Part shown: positions 10,076 through 17,310 of the stretch, piece by piece
Position numbering within the stretch: position 1 is the first letter of the stretch
Layout: the number at the start of each line of letters is the position of its first letter
Origin: Brevibacillus fortis
GTDB lineage: Bacteria > Bacillota > Bacilli > Brevibacillales > Brevibacillaceae
DNA length: 39,775 bases
Reading direction: 5' to 3'
Assembly: GCF_003013395.1 (NCBI RefSeq)
Contig: NZ_PXZM01000019.1
Coordinates: forward strand, 1 to 39,775
The notes under the pieces: generated by a model
What the model saw: only the letters and a program-made list of their open reading frames with translations
Databases searched by the model: none
Told to the model about the DNA's origin: nothing
Position numbers and translations under genes: made by a program

Positions 10076-10138
10076 CTACTATAAAATGGTAAACGTATAA
10101 CCTGAACCTTATGTGAATTTGATGTAAAGTTTGTATAA
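10076..10138 (-). promoter_or_regulatory. Pho-box-like direct repeats and promoter of the nuclease gene
   Basis: On the minus strand four hexamers occur at 10-11-bp spacing: TTATAC (10133-10138), TTTACA (10123-10128), TTCACA (10112-10117) and TTCAGG (10101-10106). A possible -10, TATAGT, lies at 10076-10081. The Bacillus PhoP box is known as TT(A/C/T)ACA direct repeats separated by about 5 bp, which fits well, especially the middle two copies. Control by PhoPR is inferred. Confidence 0.6.
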
Positions 10139-10154
10139 TCCTTCTAAACTTGTA

Positions 10155-10195
10155 AAAACAAAAACCGCCAAGCTCCATCGTCCTTGGCGGTTTTT
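10155..10195 (-). terminator. Intrinsic terminator after the queuosine-precursor transporter
   Basis: AAAACCGCCAAG (10161-10172) and CTTGGCGGTTTT (10183-10194) form a perfect 12-bp stem with A/T runs on both sides. It follows the stop codon of the minus-strand gene ending at 10211 and insulates the nuclease promoter. Confidence 0.88.
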
Positions 10196-10210
10196 CTGTG
10201 TTTTTGTCAA

Positions 10211-10891
10211 TTAGCTTTCGTCCACTTTCATATTGCGTGCGATATAAAGAAACGGCGTCGAAGCAGCCGATACGACAAATTTGATCAGGTAGGTAGTCAA
10301 CAGGATTTGCCACCATACGTCCATCGGGAATTCACCCAAAAAGGCAATCGTACAAAAGGTAACCGAATCGAGCAGCTGGCTGAATAGCGTGCTTCCATTA
10401 TTGCGAATCCAGAGCTGATTGCGGCCTGGACATTTTTTCTTCAACCACGAATAGATTTTCACGTCGACAAATTGGCTGACAAAATACGCACACAAGCTAC
10501 CCAATGCCACTTTTGGCATCAAGCCAAAAATCGTCTGCAAGGAACCTTGGGCAATATCTGTTTCCTGTGGTTCAAACACCAGTACGAGCTGCATGATGAT
10601 CGTTGCCGCAATTAAGGTAAAGAAGCCGAACCATACGGCTTTTTTCGCTTCTCTTTCCCCATACTTCTCGTTCAATAGATCGCTTACCAAGTAAATAGAA
10701 GCATAAATCGTATTGCCGAGCGTCATGACCAAGCCAAACATCTCGATTGTTTTGACCACCTGGATGTTGGCCAGTACAGTCGCCATCCCAATCCACGCAT
10801 ACAGTCCCATTCTGCCGAACAATCGGTAGCAGAGCAGGAACAGCCCGAAGTTCACCAGAGCAAAAAGCACTCCGATCCAAAAATTAAACAT
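10211..10891 (-). CDS. Queuosine-precursor transporter (YhhQ/VUT family)
   Basis: A 226-residue integral membrane protein with about six hydrophobic helices, in the YhhQ-type VUT family that imports queuosine precursors such as preQ0 or preQ1. Family features visible are ANIQVVKTIEMFG, the polar segment YLVSDLLNEKYGEREAKKAV and the C-terminal half ending QLLDSVTFCTIAFLGEFP. The upstream preQ1-I riboswitch independently supports this substrate. The ATG at 10889-10891 lies eight bases from the AGGAGG that is part of the riboswitch pseudoknot. It appears monocistronic: its own promoter and riboswitch lie upstream and a strong terminator downstream. Confidence 0.9.
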   Translation of the reverse strand: MFNFWIGVLFALVNFGLFLLCYRLFGRMGLYAWIGMATVLANIQVVKTIEMFGLVMTLGNTIYASIYLVSDLLNEKYGEREAKKAVWFGFFTLIAATIIMQLVLVFEPQETDIAQGSLQTIFGLMPKVALGSLCAYFVSQFVDVKIYSWLKKKCPGRNQLWIRNNGSTLFSQLLDSVTFCTIAFLGEFPMDVWWQILLTTYLIKFVVSAASTPFLYIARNMKVDES

Positions 10892-10898
10892 ATGATTT

Positions 10899-10937
10899 CC
10901 TCCTAGTTTTGATAACGCGGGAGTTTACGAACCGCGG
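10899..10937 (-). promoter_or_regulatory. preQ1-I riboswitch, translational type
   Basis: On the minus strand CGCGG (10932-10936) and CCGCG (10916-10920) form stem P1 around TTCGTAAACTC. The A-rich tail TTATCAAAACTAGGAGG (10899-10915) follows. This matches the preQ1-I layout: a short hairpin and then an AAAACUA tail that folds back as a pseudoknot. The tail runs straight into the AGGAGG ribosome site, so ligand binding would hide the site and lower translation of the transporter. A small GCCC/GGGC hairpin lies just 5' at about 10937-10949. Confidence 0.88.
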
Positions 10938-10957
10938 CCCGTTTTGGGCATCCAATC

Positions 10958-10986
10958 ATTTTACTTGCATTTTCTTATTTTATCAA
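10958..10986 (-). promoter_or_regulatory. Predicted sigma-A promoter of the riboswitch-transporter unit
   Basis: On the minus strand TTGATA (10981-10986), a 17-bp spacer and TAAAAT (10958-10963) form a good promoter. It would start the RNA a few bases upstream of the riboswitch. Confidence 0.6.
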
Positions 10987-11013
10987 CAATGAATGCAAGT
11001 ATGCTCCCATAGC

Positions 11014-11040
11014 AAAAAAGCCATCACTAAGGGCGATGGT
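11014..11040 (-). terminator. Terminator after the TetR gene
   Basis: On the minus strand CCATC and GATGG pair around a nine-base GC-rich loop and are followed by CTTTTTTG, immediately after the TetR stop codon. The stem is short, so the call is moderate. Confidence 0.6.
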
Positions 11041-11044
11041 CTTA

Positions 11045-11629
11045 TCAATGGGTATCACGCCTTGCTTCTTTTAGAAAGATACTTACGAGCTTCTGAGCCG
11101 TTCTGCGAGCATGATGAACTGCTTCGTGATTTCCCTCGATCATTGCAGTAACAATGCTGCCTTCTATCAAAAGATACAACGCATTGGTTAGTTCTTCTTC
11201 CTCCCGTACTCCAGCTTCTTGAACAAGTTTTTTGATAAAATTTTTTAATAATGATTTATGCCTTAAAGATACTTGATGAAACGAATGAGTAGGCTCATTA
11301 AATTCTGCAGCCGTATTTATGAAGGAACACCCACGAAAGTCAGGTTGCGAGAACCATTCTTCTAATGTATCAAATAGAGCAACCAAACGCTCCGACGGGG
11401 TAACTTCCTTCTTATAAACTGTAGTTTCGAACCAGTTTCTCCAAAGGGCATCTCTTGTCTCAAGATAAGCTATCACCAAATGCTCTTTAGTAGGAAAGTT
11501 GTTATACAGCGTCATTTTGGCTACTCCGGATTCTGCTACAACTTGATCGACCCCCGTAGCAGTAATTCCTTGTTTATAAAACAAGGATGAGGCAACATCC
11601 AGTATTTGCTCTTTTTTTCTTTGTCTCAT
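11045..11629 (-). CDS. TetR family regulator controlling the DUF1348/hydrolase group
   Basis: A 194-residue TetR protein. The N-terminal helix-turn-helix reads ILDVASSLFYKQGITATGVD, then VVAESGVAKMTLYNNFPTKE, very typical of the family. The C-terminal effector domain contains FRGCSFINTAAEF, common in regulators that sense electrophilic or aromatic compounds. The start is the ATG at 11629 (MRQRKKEQ), preceded by GGAGGAGAAGG. An in-frame ATG at 11716 has no ribosome site and would add an unusual extension. Its promoter at 11737-11765 shares a TTGTCTGTATA-like element with the promoter of the operon starting at 15376, so autorepression plus repression of that operon is inferred. Confidence 0.88.
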   Translation of the reverse strand: MRQRKKEQILDVASSLFYKQGITATGVDQVVAESGVAKMTLYNNFPTKEHLVIAYLETRDALWRNWFETTVYKKEVTPSERLVALFDTLEEWFSQPDFRGCSFINTAAEFNEPTHSFHQVSLRHKSLLKNFIKKLVQEAGVREEEELTNALYLLIEGSIVTAMIEGNHEAVHHARRTAQKLVSIFLKEARRDTH

Positions 11630-11736
11630 GCCTTCTCCTCCTCCATTAATGAACGCGAAGGTTGTCATCGTTTGACGTCGAGCAAATCCTAATTGTTCTA
11701 AAATGAAGTCACTCATTATTTGGTTTACTCGACATT

Positions 11737-11765
11737 ACTATACAGACAAGTATATATAATTTCAA
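11737..11765 (-). promoter_or_regulatory. TetR gene promoter with putative operator in the spacer
   Basis: On the minus strand TTGAAA (11760-11765), a 17-bp spacer and TATAGT (11737-11742). The spacer ends in CTTGTCTG, abutting the -10. The plus-strand 10-mer TATACAGACA (11739-11748) recurs exactly in the promoter at 15438-15466. An imperfect palindrome TATAC-6-GTATA covers 11739-11754. Confidence 0.68.
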
Positions 11766-11767
11766 AT

Positions 11768-13378
11768 TTAATTTTTCGGCTTTTTTCTTTTTATCTCTTT
11801 TTTTGGGTTCCTTATAACGATCTCCATTAAATTCAGTTCTCCACTATCTAATGCCTCTGTAAGAGCTTGAGGAAACTCCTCTGTATTTGTAACACGCCTG
11901 TATGCAACTCCAAAGCTTTGGGCAAAAAGGTTAAAATCCGGATTGGTAAAAGAAATCTGTGTAACCGCTAGATTGGCATTGCACTGGTGCTTCTCTATTA
12001 AGCTATACCGCTGGTCATTAAAGATGATGATAGTAAAGCTCAGACCCAAGCGCTTTGCGGTCTCGAGCTCCTGAGCATTCATTAGAAAGCCACCGTCTCC
12101 CGTTATGATAACAACAGGACAGTTTGGCTTGACCAAGCAGCTTGCCAAAGCGCCAGGCAGCGATGCTCCCATTGATGCAAGACCGTTGAAAATAATCGTT
12201 TGCCCTGGAAGTTTTGGCTGGTACCAGAATGATACCCAGATTTTATGCAAGCCGACATCAGAAATCACGATGCTTTCCTTCGGCAGCTTTTGGCTTAAGG
12301 TCCACATCACCGTGTGCGGCAGCTCCTGTTCCGATGGGATAGCCCGCAACTTCTTCATTCTACGTACACGAATCTTCTCATAGTCTACAGGTTCAGGTCT
12401 CCGATTTAACAGGTTCGATAATGCCTTAATCGTTTCTCGCAAATCACCCACAAGGTCCAATTCAACGGGAAAATGAGCATCCGTTTCAGCGTAGGTGGTA
12501 TTAATACTCAGTACTTTACGCGATTTATCCTCGTTCCAGAATTTCGAATCAAATTCAACAAAATCAAATCCAATAGCGATTACCAAATCTGCTTCATGCA
12601 GAGGAAGCAAACCATCAGGGTCGAAACTACCGCCGACTGTGAACAGATTCAGCGGGTGATCGAAAGGCAGAAAACCTTTGGCCATAAAAGTATTGACCAA
12701 TGGCAAATTCGCTTTCTCTACTAATTGTCGAATTTCTTTCCCAGCTCGACTACGAACCGCACCGTTGCCTACAAGAATGATTGGTCTCTTTGCCTCCATG
12801 ATTAACTGTGCGGCTGTGTGCAGCGATGACTCGTCGGGACAAACTTTTGCTTTTCTTCCAATGGGAAGTGGTGAGCCGACTACCGTATCCCGAGCAACAT
12901 CTACAGGCAGCTGCAGATGCACGGCACCAAAACTGTCGGTTGTTGCCAGATCAAACGCCTTACGGATGATCTCTGGAATTGTGTGCGCGGATGCAATCTG
13001 CTGATTGTATTTTGTAATTCCTTTGTATAATTGTATCGTATCTATATTTTGATGTGATTCTTTGTGCAGCCGGCTACGATCTGTCTGACCGGTAATGGCA
13101 ATCAATGGCGAGCGGTCCAAGTGAGCATTAGCCACACCTGTAATCAGATTCGTCGCGCCAGGCCCCAACGTAGCGAGACACACGCCGGGTTTTCCCGTGA
13201 GTCGACCATACACATCTGCCATAAAGGCTGCCCCTTGTTCGTGCCGCGTAACTACAAATTGAATCGATGACCGCGATAAGGAGTCGATAAGATCAATACT
13301 CTCTTCACCCGGGATGCCGAAAACGTACTCAACTCCCTCAGCCTCCAGACATTGCACCACAAGGTCGCTCGCTTTCAT
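11768..13378 (-). CDS. Acetolactate synthase large-subunit-like ThDP enzyme
   Basis: A 536-residue thiamine-diphosphate enzyme of the acetohydroxyacid synthase group, which condenses two pyruvate molecules to acetolactate. The N-terminal pyrimidine-binding domain has GIPGEE and the activating Glu47 in TRHEQGAAF, followed by LGPGATNLITG. The central domain has VGNGAVRS. The C-terminal domain has the ThDP/Mg motif GDGGFLMNAQELETAKRLGL...FND. No small regulatory subunit is adjacent, so a stand-alone catabolic or specialised role is more likely than branched-chain amino acid synthesis. The C-terminus ends in a short lysine-rich tail. The ATG follows GGAGGAG. The gene sits between a TetR gene and an alpha/beta hydrolase, in the same direction; the 196-bp gap upstream suggests its own promoter. 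Confidence 0.82.
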   Translation of the reverse strand: MKASDLVVQCLEAEGVEYVFGIPGEESIDLIDSLSRSSIQFVVTRHEQGAAFMADVYGRLTGKPGVCLATLGPGATNLITGVANAHLDRSPLIAITGQTDRSRLHKESHQNIDTIQLYKGITKYNQQIASAHTIPEIIRKAFDLATTDSFGAVHLQLPVDVARDTVVGSPLPIGRKAKVCPDESSLHTAAQLIMEAKRPIILVGNGAVRSRAGKEIRQLVEKANLPLVNTFMAKGFLPFDHPLNLFTVGGSFDPDGLLPLHEADLVIAIGFDFVEFDSKFWNEDKSRKVLSINTTYAETDAHFPVELDLVGDLRETIKALSNLLNRRPEPVDYEKIRVRRMKKLRAIPSEQELPHTVMWTLSQKLPKESIVISDVGLHKIWVSFWYQPKLPGQTIIFNGLASMGASLPGALASCLVKPNCPVVIITGDGGFLMNAQELETAKRLGLSFTIIIFNDQRYSLIEKHQCNANLAVTQISFTNPDFNLFAQSFGVAYRRVTNTEEFPQALTEALDSGELNLMEIVIRNPKKEIKRKKPKN

Positions 13379-13517
13379 ATGGCTCCTCCATTATTAGTCT
13401 TTTGGTGGATTACATCTATTTTTCGTATGCAAAGTCCAATTTTATTCATTTGTTGATCCAACTGGAGTACACGTGATTCTTCTGCCTGTTACATGCTGAC
13501 TATTGAGTTATTGAACG

Positions 13518-13562
13518 GACCCGCAAGAGGGCCAGTTTTTCAAAGGGGCCATCCCACGGGTC
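13518..13562. repeat. Nested inverted repeat between hydrolase and acetolactate synthase-like genes
   Basis: GACCCG (13518-13523) and CGGGTC (13557-13562) form outer arms, with an inner GGCC/GGCC pair. It lies just past the hydrolase stop on the minus strand. No T run follows, so it may be a weak terminator or an mRNA-stabilising hairpin. Confidence 0.45.
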
Positions 13563-13574
13563 ACCGTTCAGGTG

Positions 13575-14459
13575 TTATTGCACGCCGTTTTCCAATTCCT
13601 TTATTCGCTCACCCAAAAATCGCTTGATTAACGCTACACTGATTTCCAAATCTTCTTCCAAAGGAAAATGACCCGTATTGAGCAGATGAACATCAACATC
13701 TTTTAAGTCTTTTTGGTAAGCCAACGCCCCATCCGGACCAAAGAACATATCATTTTTTCCCCAAGCAACCAATGTCGGAGGCTGGTAGGTCCGGAAATAC
13801 TCATGCCATCTCGGATACTGATTCAAATTGTTTTGATAATCATAGAGCAGGGCAAGCTGGATCTCGCTATTCCCAGATCGCTCCAGCACATATTGGTCCA
13901 AATTCCAACTGTCTGGGCTGATTTTTTCCGGGTTGCGTGTCCCGTTTACATACTGATGTTTTGTGAACTCAGGTTTCAGCAGACCTAAAACATTGTTGAT
14001 AGAGGCATCATCAGCCGGATTTTCCCAATACGTCCGTGCGGGAGCCCACGAAGATAGCAAGCCTTCTTCGTATGCATTTCCGTTTTGAGAGATAATGGCT
14101 TGGACTCGTTCTGGATGTTTGACAGCCAATCTGAATCCGACTGGCGCCCCATAATCGTGGACATAAATACTGTATTTCTTCAATTGGAGCTGCTCGACAA
14201 ATGCGTCCATAACATCGGCCAAATTTTCGAAGGTATAGGCAAAGTCGGCCATAGAAGGCTGATCACTGTTACCGAAACCAGGATAGTCAGGTGCAATGAT
14301 ATGGTATTCATCAGAGAGCTCGGCAATTAAGTTGCGGTACATGTGAGAAGAAGATGGAAACCCATGGAGCAACAAAATGGTCGGATTCTCCTGATTCCCA
14401 GCCTCCCGATAAAAAATTGCGAGACCGTCCACCAATTCTGTTTTGTAATATACTGTCAT
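13575..14459 (-). CDS. Alpha/beta hydrolase (epoxide hydrolase/haloalkane dehalogenase-like)
   Basis: A 294-residue alpha/beta hydrolase. The oxyanion-hole motif LLLHGFPSSSHMYRNL is near residue 35. The nucleophile elbow is VHDYGAPVG, an aspartate as in epoxide hydrolases and dehalogenases rather than the serine of esterases. A late acid is offered by AWGKNDMFFGP, and the catalytic His lies in NTGHFPLEED. The substrate is unknown. The start at 14459 (MTVYYKTELVDG) follows AAGGAGGTG; a longer in-frame ORF to 14558 overlaps the intergenic region and lacks a ribosome site. It is third in the apparent operon behind two DUF1348 genes, 52 bp after the second. Confidence 0.85.
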   Translation of the reverse strand: MTVYYKTELVDGLAIFYREAGNQENPTILLLHGFPSSSHMYRNLIAELSDEYHIIAPDYPGFGNSDQPSMADFAYTFENLADVMDAFVEQLQLKKYSIYVHDYGAPVGFRLAVKHPERVQAIISQNGNAYEEGLLSSWAPARTYWENPADDASINNVLGLLKPEFTKHQYVNGTRNPEKISPDSWNLDQYVLERSGNSEIQLALLYDYQNNLNQYPRWHEYFRTYQPPTLVAWGKNDMFFGPDGALAYQKDLKDVDVHLLNTGHFPLEEDLEISVALIKRFLGERIKELENGVQ

Positions 14460-14511
14460 CGTTTTCACCTCCTTTCCGGTAGTTTTGGAACACGCTGCTA
14501 TTTCCCGAGGA

Positions 14512-14925
14512 TTATTTGTAACGCCGATCATTTTCGTTAATCGGATAATCGTTTCCACTCATATCCCGTCTTCTCATAAGACCGTCTTCATCATATTCCC
14601 AAAGCTCATTCCCATGGCATCTCATCCATTGACCAGTTTCTGCATCACGGTACTCATACTCAAAACGAACCGCAATCCGGTTGTCCGTGTAGCACCAAAG
14701 CTCTTTCATGAGTTTATAGTCCTGCTCCCTTGCCCATTTCTTCGTCAAAAAAGCTTTAATATTCTCGCGACCTGTAAAAAACTCTGTACGGTTGCGCCAG
14801 TTGGAGTTAACGGTATACCCTAGTGACACGCGTTCCGGATCGCGAGAGTTCCAAGCATCTTCGGCAAATTTTACTTTTGCCAACGCGGATTCAAGTGTGA
14901 ACGGTGGTCGAATGTCTTTACTCAT
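14512..14925 (-). CDS. DUF1348 (NTF2/SnoaL-like) protein, second copy
   Basis: A 137-residue protein of the DUF1348 family, predicted to form a cone-shaped NTF2/SnoaL-like alpha+beta barrel. Conserved segments are [50 protein letters not shown] and [14 protein letters not shown]. The molecular function of the family is not established. A hand alignment with the gene at 14963-15376 gives 22 differences in 137 positions, about 84 percent identity, so the two are recent tandem duplicates. The ATG follows an AAGGATG-type site. It is likely co-transcribed with its neighbours from the promoter at 15438-15466. Confidence 0.88.
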   Translation of the reverse strand: MSKDIRPPFTLESALAKVKFAEDAWNSRDPERVSLGYTVNSNWRNRTEFFTGRENIKAFLTKKWAREQDYKLMKELWCYTDNRIAVRFEYEYRDAETGQWMRCHGNELWEYDEDGLMRRRDMSGNDYPINENDRRYK

Positions 14926-14962
14926 TTTTTATCATCCTTTTTATTTTTTATAGTTCAATCCA

Positions 14963-15376
14963 TTATTTGAATTTACGATCCGCCTCTTTGATAGGAAAAT
15001 CATTCCCCGTCATATCCCGTCTCTTCATGAGACCATCCTCGGCGAACTCCCAGTATTCATTTCCATGGCATCGCATCCACTGACCTGTATTTGCATCACG
15101 ATATTCGTACTCAAAACGCACTGCAATCCGATTGTCCGTGTAGCACCAAAGTTCCTTCTTAAGTTTGTAGTCCAGCTCTCTAGCCCACTTATTTGTCAAA
15201 AACGTCTTGATAGCCTCTCGGCCGGTAAAGAATTCTGTGCGATTATGCCAATTGGAATCAACGGAGTATCCCAAAGATACCCGCTCCGGATTGCGAGAAT
15301 TCCAGGCATCCTCAGCAAACTGCACTTTTGCCAATGCAGACTCCTTTGTAAACGGTGGTCGAATGTCTTTGCTCAT
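14963..15376 (-). CDS. DUF1348 (NTF2/SnoaL-like) protein, first copy
   Basis: A 137-residue paralogue of the next gene, sharing the same DUF1348 blocks ([53 protein letters not shown]). The start is the ATG at 15376 (MSKDIRPPF), which gives the same length and N-terminus as the duplicate and is preceded by GAAGGGAAG. An in-frame extension to 15508 would run through the promoter and operator, so it is rejected. It is the first gene of the apparent operon with the duplicate and the alpha/beta hydrolase. Role unknown; possibly binding or turnover of the small molecule sensed by the TetR protein. Confidence 0.88.
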   Translation of the reverse strand: MSKDIRPPFTKESALAKVQFAEDAWNSRNPERVSLGYSVDSNWHNRTEFFTGREAIKTFLTNKWARELDYKLKKELWCYTDNRIAVRFEYEYRDANTGQWMRCHGNEYWEFAEDGLMKRRDMTGNDFPIKEADRKFK

Positions 15377-15437
15377 GCTAGATCTTCCCTTCGTGTGTTG
15401 AATATTGGTGGAGGAGCATCCGCTCTCCTTGGTGTTT

Positions 15438-15466
15438 AGTATACAGACAGGTCTGTCTAAAATCAA
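15438..15466 (-). promoter_or_regulatory. Operon promoter with TetR operator in the spacer
   Basis: On the minus strand TTGATT (15461-15466), exactly 17 bp, then TATACT (15438-15443). The spacer contains AGACAGACCTGTCT, two 6-bp inverted arms with a 2-bp centre (15445-15458). The TGTCTGTATA junction is shared with the TetR promoter at 11737-11765, including the spacer length. A bound repressor would block RNA polymerase directly. Confidence 0.75.
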
Positions 15467-15564
15467 ATATAATTTCTCGTCCATTAATCCTGAAAAGAAG
15501 CGAGCCACCTCTTAGCACCCTAACATTTACCTGTTACTGATTTGTAGGATTTATGTCGATTATC

Positions 15565-15591
15565 TGTAACCAATACATCCACACTATCGTA
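15565..15591 (+). promoter_or_regulatory. ECF-sigma-like promoter candidate
   Basis: TGTAAC (15565-15570), a 17-bp spacer and CGTA (15588-15591) resemble the SigX/SigW promoter class of Bacillus (TGTAAC or TGAAAC with CGAC or CGTA). It lies 93 bp upstream of the secreted-protein gene. The motif is short and chance occurrence is possible. Confidence 0.4.
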
Positions 15592-15684
15592 CATAATGAA
15601 CGTGTAGCAAAGACAAACACAAGATACAGCACACTACACATTACATCATGATCAGTCAGCAAGACTGGGGAGGAGATTCATCAC

Positions 15685-16746
15685 ATGAAACACCTGAACA
15701 AACTCGTAACAGGAACTGTACTTACTTCCGTACTTTTCACCGGAGGGTACGCAATGACAGCAGATGCAAGCAACACAACGGCTACAACAAAAGGCTTGCA
15801 AGAGATTTCTAAAAAAACAGCAGACGTAACGGGTGACAAAACCGCAGACACAGTCGTTCTGTACGGGAAAAAAGAAAAGAACAGCCCTTACGTTAAGGAC
15901 CTCACCATCAAAGTAACAGATGGCAAAACGAAAACATCTTTTAACATTGACGTGAAAGACAACGGATATGAGCCAAAGCTCTCCGTACAAGATTTCACTT
16001 ACGATAAAAAAGGCGAGATCATGATTACTGCAAGCACTGGCGGAAGCGGTGGCTACACAACCAATCACATCTACACCATTAAAGATGGAAAAGCGAAAGA
16101 GCTCAGCCTGCCAGGTCTGGATAAAAACAAAGCAGGTGTAGTCGGAGCAGACTTCGTAGAATTGAAACCAATCGATCTCAACAAAAATGGTCTCTACGTG
16201 CTGGAAGGCACAGAGCGTCTGACTGGTGATTACAATGCAGACGTACGCGGCTACCTCAAATCCAAATGGAAGTGGAACCAAACCAAATGGGAATTGATGA
16301 GTGCCAACTTCGAACCAGCTGTAAAACCACTCGAAGTCTATCAAGATACTTTCAAAAGCCAAGATTCTGCCTTTGCTTTTAAAGGACCAAAATCATGGAA
16401 CGGCAACATCCTTGTCGAGGAAAAAACAGGCCCACACGCAGATGAATACTTGCCAGAAGCAAAGAGTGTAACCCGCTTCATCTTCAATGCTGAAAAAGCG
16501 GAAGATCGTGTACCTGTTGTGGTTATCACCGCGCTTGACCTAAATGACTGGAAAAAACTGAACAACCCGGACGAGCCGCCAGTCGGCTACGAAATTGCTC
16601 GTAACCAAGCAACTAACACGATTTATGTAGCAAACTTGCCACAAGACACTGTATTTGACCCAGCAAGCAAAGAAGGGAAGAAATTCATCCCTCTGATGAT
16701 GTCTATGGACCAAGTAAAACAAGCGTTTACGCTGGTAAAACGATAA
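15685..16746 (+). CDS. Secreted protein of unknown function
   Basis: 353 residues with a signal peptide (MKHLNKLVTGTVLTSVLFTG..., cleavage likely after ADA near residue 28). Residues 45-205 resemble a beta-propeller/VCBS-like module: DVTGDKTADTVVLYGKK followed by KDLTIKVTDGKTK is the common layout of Bacillus exoproteins that begin with a D-x-[DN]-G-D-like loop and then report a stored quantity. Residues 215-353 form a second alpha/beta domain (FAFKGPKSWNGNILVEEK, VPVVVITALDLNDWKKL) without a motif I recognise. The ATG follows GGGGAGGAG. It is monocistronic, with a strong terminator downstream and an ECF-like promoter candidate upstream. Enzymatic function cannot be assigned. Confidence 0.78.
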   Translation: MKHLNKLVTGTVLTSVLFTGGYAMTADASNTTATTKGLQEISKKTADVTGDKTADTVVLYGKKEKNSPYVKDLTIKVTDGKTKTSFNIDVKDNGYEPKLSVQDFTYDKKGEIMITASTGGSGGYTTNHIYTIKDGKAKELSLPGLDKNKAGVVGADFVELKPIDLNKNGLYVLEGTERLTGDYNADVRGYLKSKWKWNQTKWELMSANFEPAVKPLEVYQDTFKSQDSAFAFKGPKSWNGNILVEEKTGPHADEYLPEAKSVTRFIFNAEKAEDRVPVVVITALDLNDWKKLNNPDEPPVGYEIARNQATNTIYVANLPQDTVFDPASKEGKKFIPLMMSMDQVKQAFTLVKR

Positions 16747-16765
16747 TCAATACGCATCTCTCCAC

Positions 16766-16806
16766 AAAAAGTCCCTTTGCCTCTCTCATTGGCAAAGGGA
16801 CTTTTT
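16766..16806. terminator. Bidirectional terminator
   Basis: AAAAAGTCCCTTTGCC (16766-16781) and GGCAAAGGGACTTTTT (16791-16806) form a 16-bp perfect stem between two convergent genes. The A and T runs allow termination in both directions. Confidence 0.92.
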
Positions 16807-16810
16807 CCAT

Positions 16811-17200
16811 CTACAGCTTCGCAATTCTTTTTTGCTTCTCCTCTTTTTCAACTGCATCCAGGTACTCGAACAATCCAAGACGATTTCCCCACGGATCGGC
16901 AAAGGTTCCCCACTTGACCGGCACTTCTTTCCGTTGGAAAATTTCAAACCGTTCGATTTGCAGTTCTTGGATCAGTCTTTCTCTTTCCGTCTCGATATCG
17001 ATCACGGCAAATCGCACGGGACCGCTTCCTTCTGCGGGCGTCCCTTCTGCCAGCTGCAACCAACATCCAGGCAAGACCTCCCATTCAGCAAATCCTTCAT
17101 GCGGAACAAAATCCGGCTCTCTTTGCAAGAAGCTCTGGTACCAGGCTTGTCCTTTGGCGAAATCAGAAGTACGCAATTGAAACGTCATCTCATGGATCAT
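16811..17200 (-). CDS. VOC-superfamily (glyoxalase-like) protein
   Basis: A 129-residue single-domain protein of the vicinal-oxygen-chelate fold. It shows paired beta-alpha-beta-beta-beta halves: FQLRTSDFAKGQAWYQSFLQ opens the first, and KWGTFADPWGNRLGLFEY is the classic C-terminal strand with the DPWGN motif of glyoxalase and bleomycin-resistance proteins. Substrate and metal dependence cannot be told from sequence. The ATG at 17200 (MIHEMTFQL) follows AGGAGG; ten additional in-frame codons upstream have no ribosome site. Confidence 0.82.
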   Translation of the reverse strand: MIHEMTFQLRTSDFAKGQAWYQSFLQREPDFVPHEGFAEWEVLPGCWLQLAEGTPAEGSGPVRFAVIDIETERERLIQELQIERFEIFQRKEVPVKWGTFADPWGNRLGLFEYLDAVEKEEKQKRIAKL

Positions 17201-17273
17201 AGAAAAGCCTCCTGTTCTTCGACTTTTCATCCATTATTTCACAATCCTTGCGCCCCTTTCTAGAGAACGGAAC

Positions 17274-17299
17274 AAAAAACCCCCGACTGAAGTCGAGGG
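17274..17299 (-). terminator. Terminator after the NCS2 permease gene
   Basis: On the minus strand CCCTCGACT and AGTCGGGGG pair around a 2-base loop and are followed by TTTTTTG. It lies 11 bases after the stop codon. Confidence 0.88.
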
Positions 17300-17310
17300 A
17301 AAGGTACTCT

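Noticed and set aside
11629..11716. Longer TetR start at 11716
   Set aside because: No ribosome site upstream and an extension not typical of the family, while the ATG at 11629 has GGAGGAGAAGG directly upstream.
13499..13512. ACTATTGAGTTATT, a 14-bp match to one half of the TetR operator at 2897-2912
   Set aside because: Only part of one palindrome is present (the left arm is altered to GACT) and it lies at the end of the hydrolase gene, so chance is likely.
15652..16362. 236-codon minus-strand ORF opposite the secreted-protein gene
   Set aside because: Rich in Cys, Phe and Val as expected for an antisense shadow; the plus-strand frame has a signal peptide, ribosome site and terminator.
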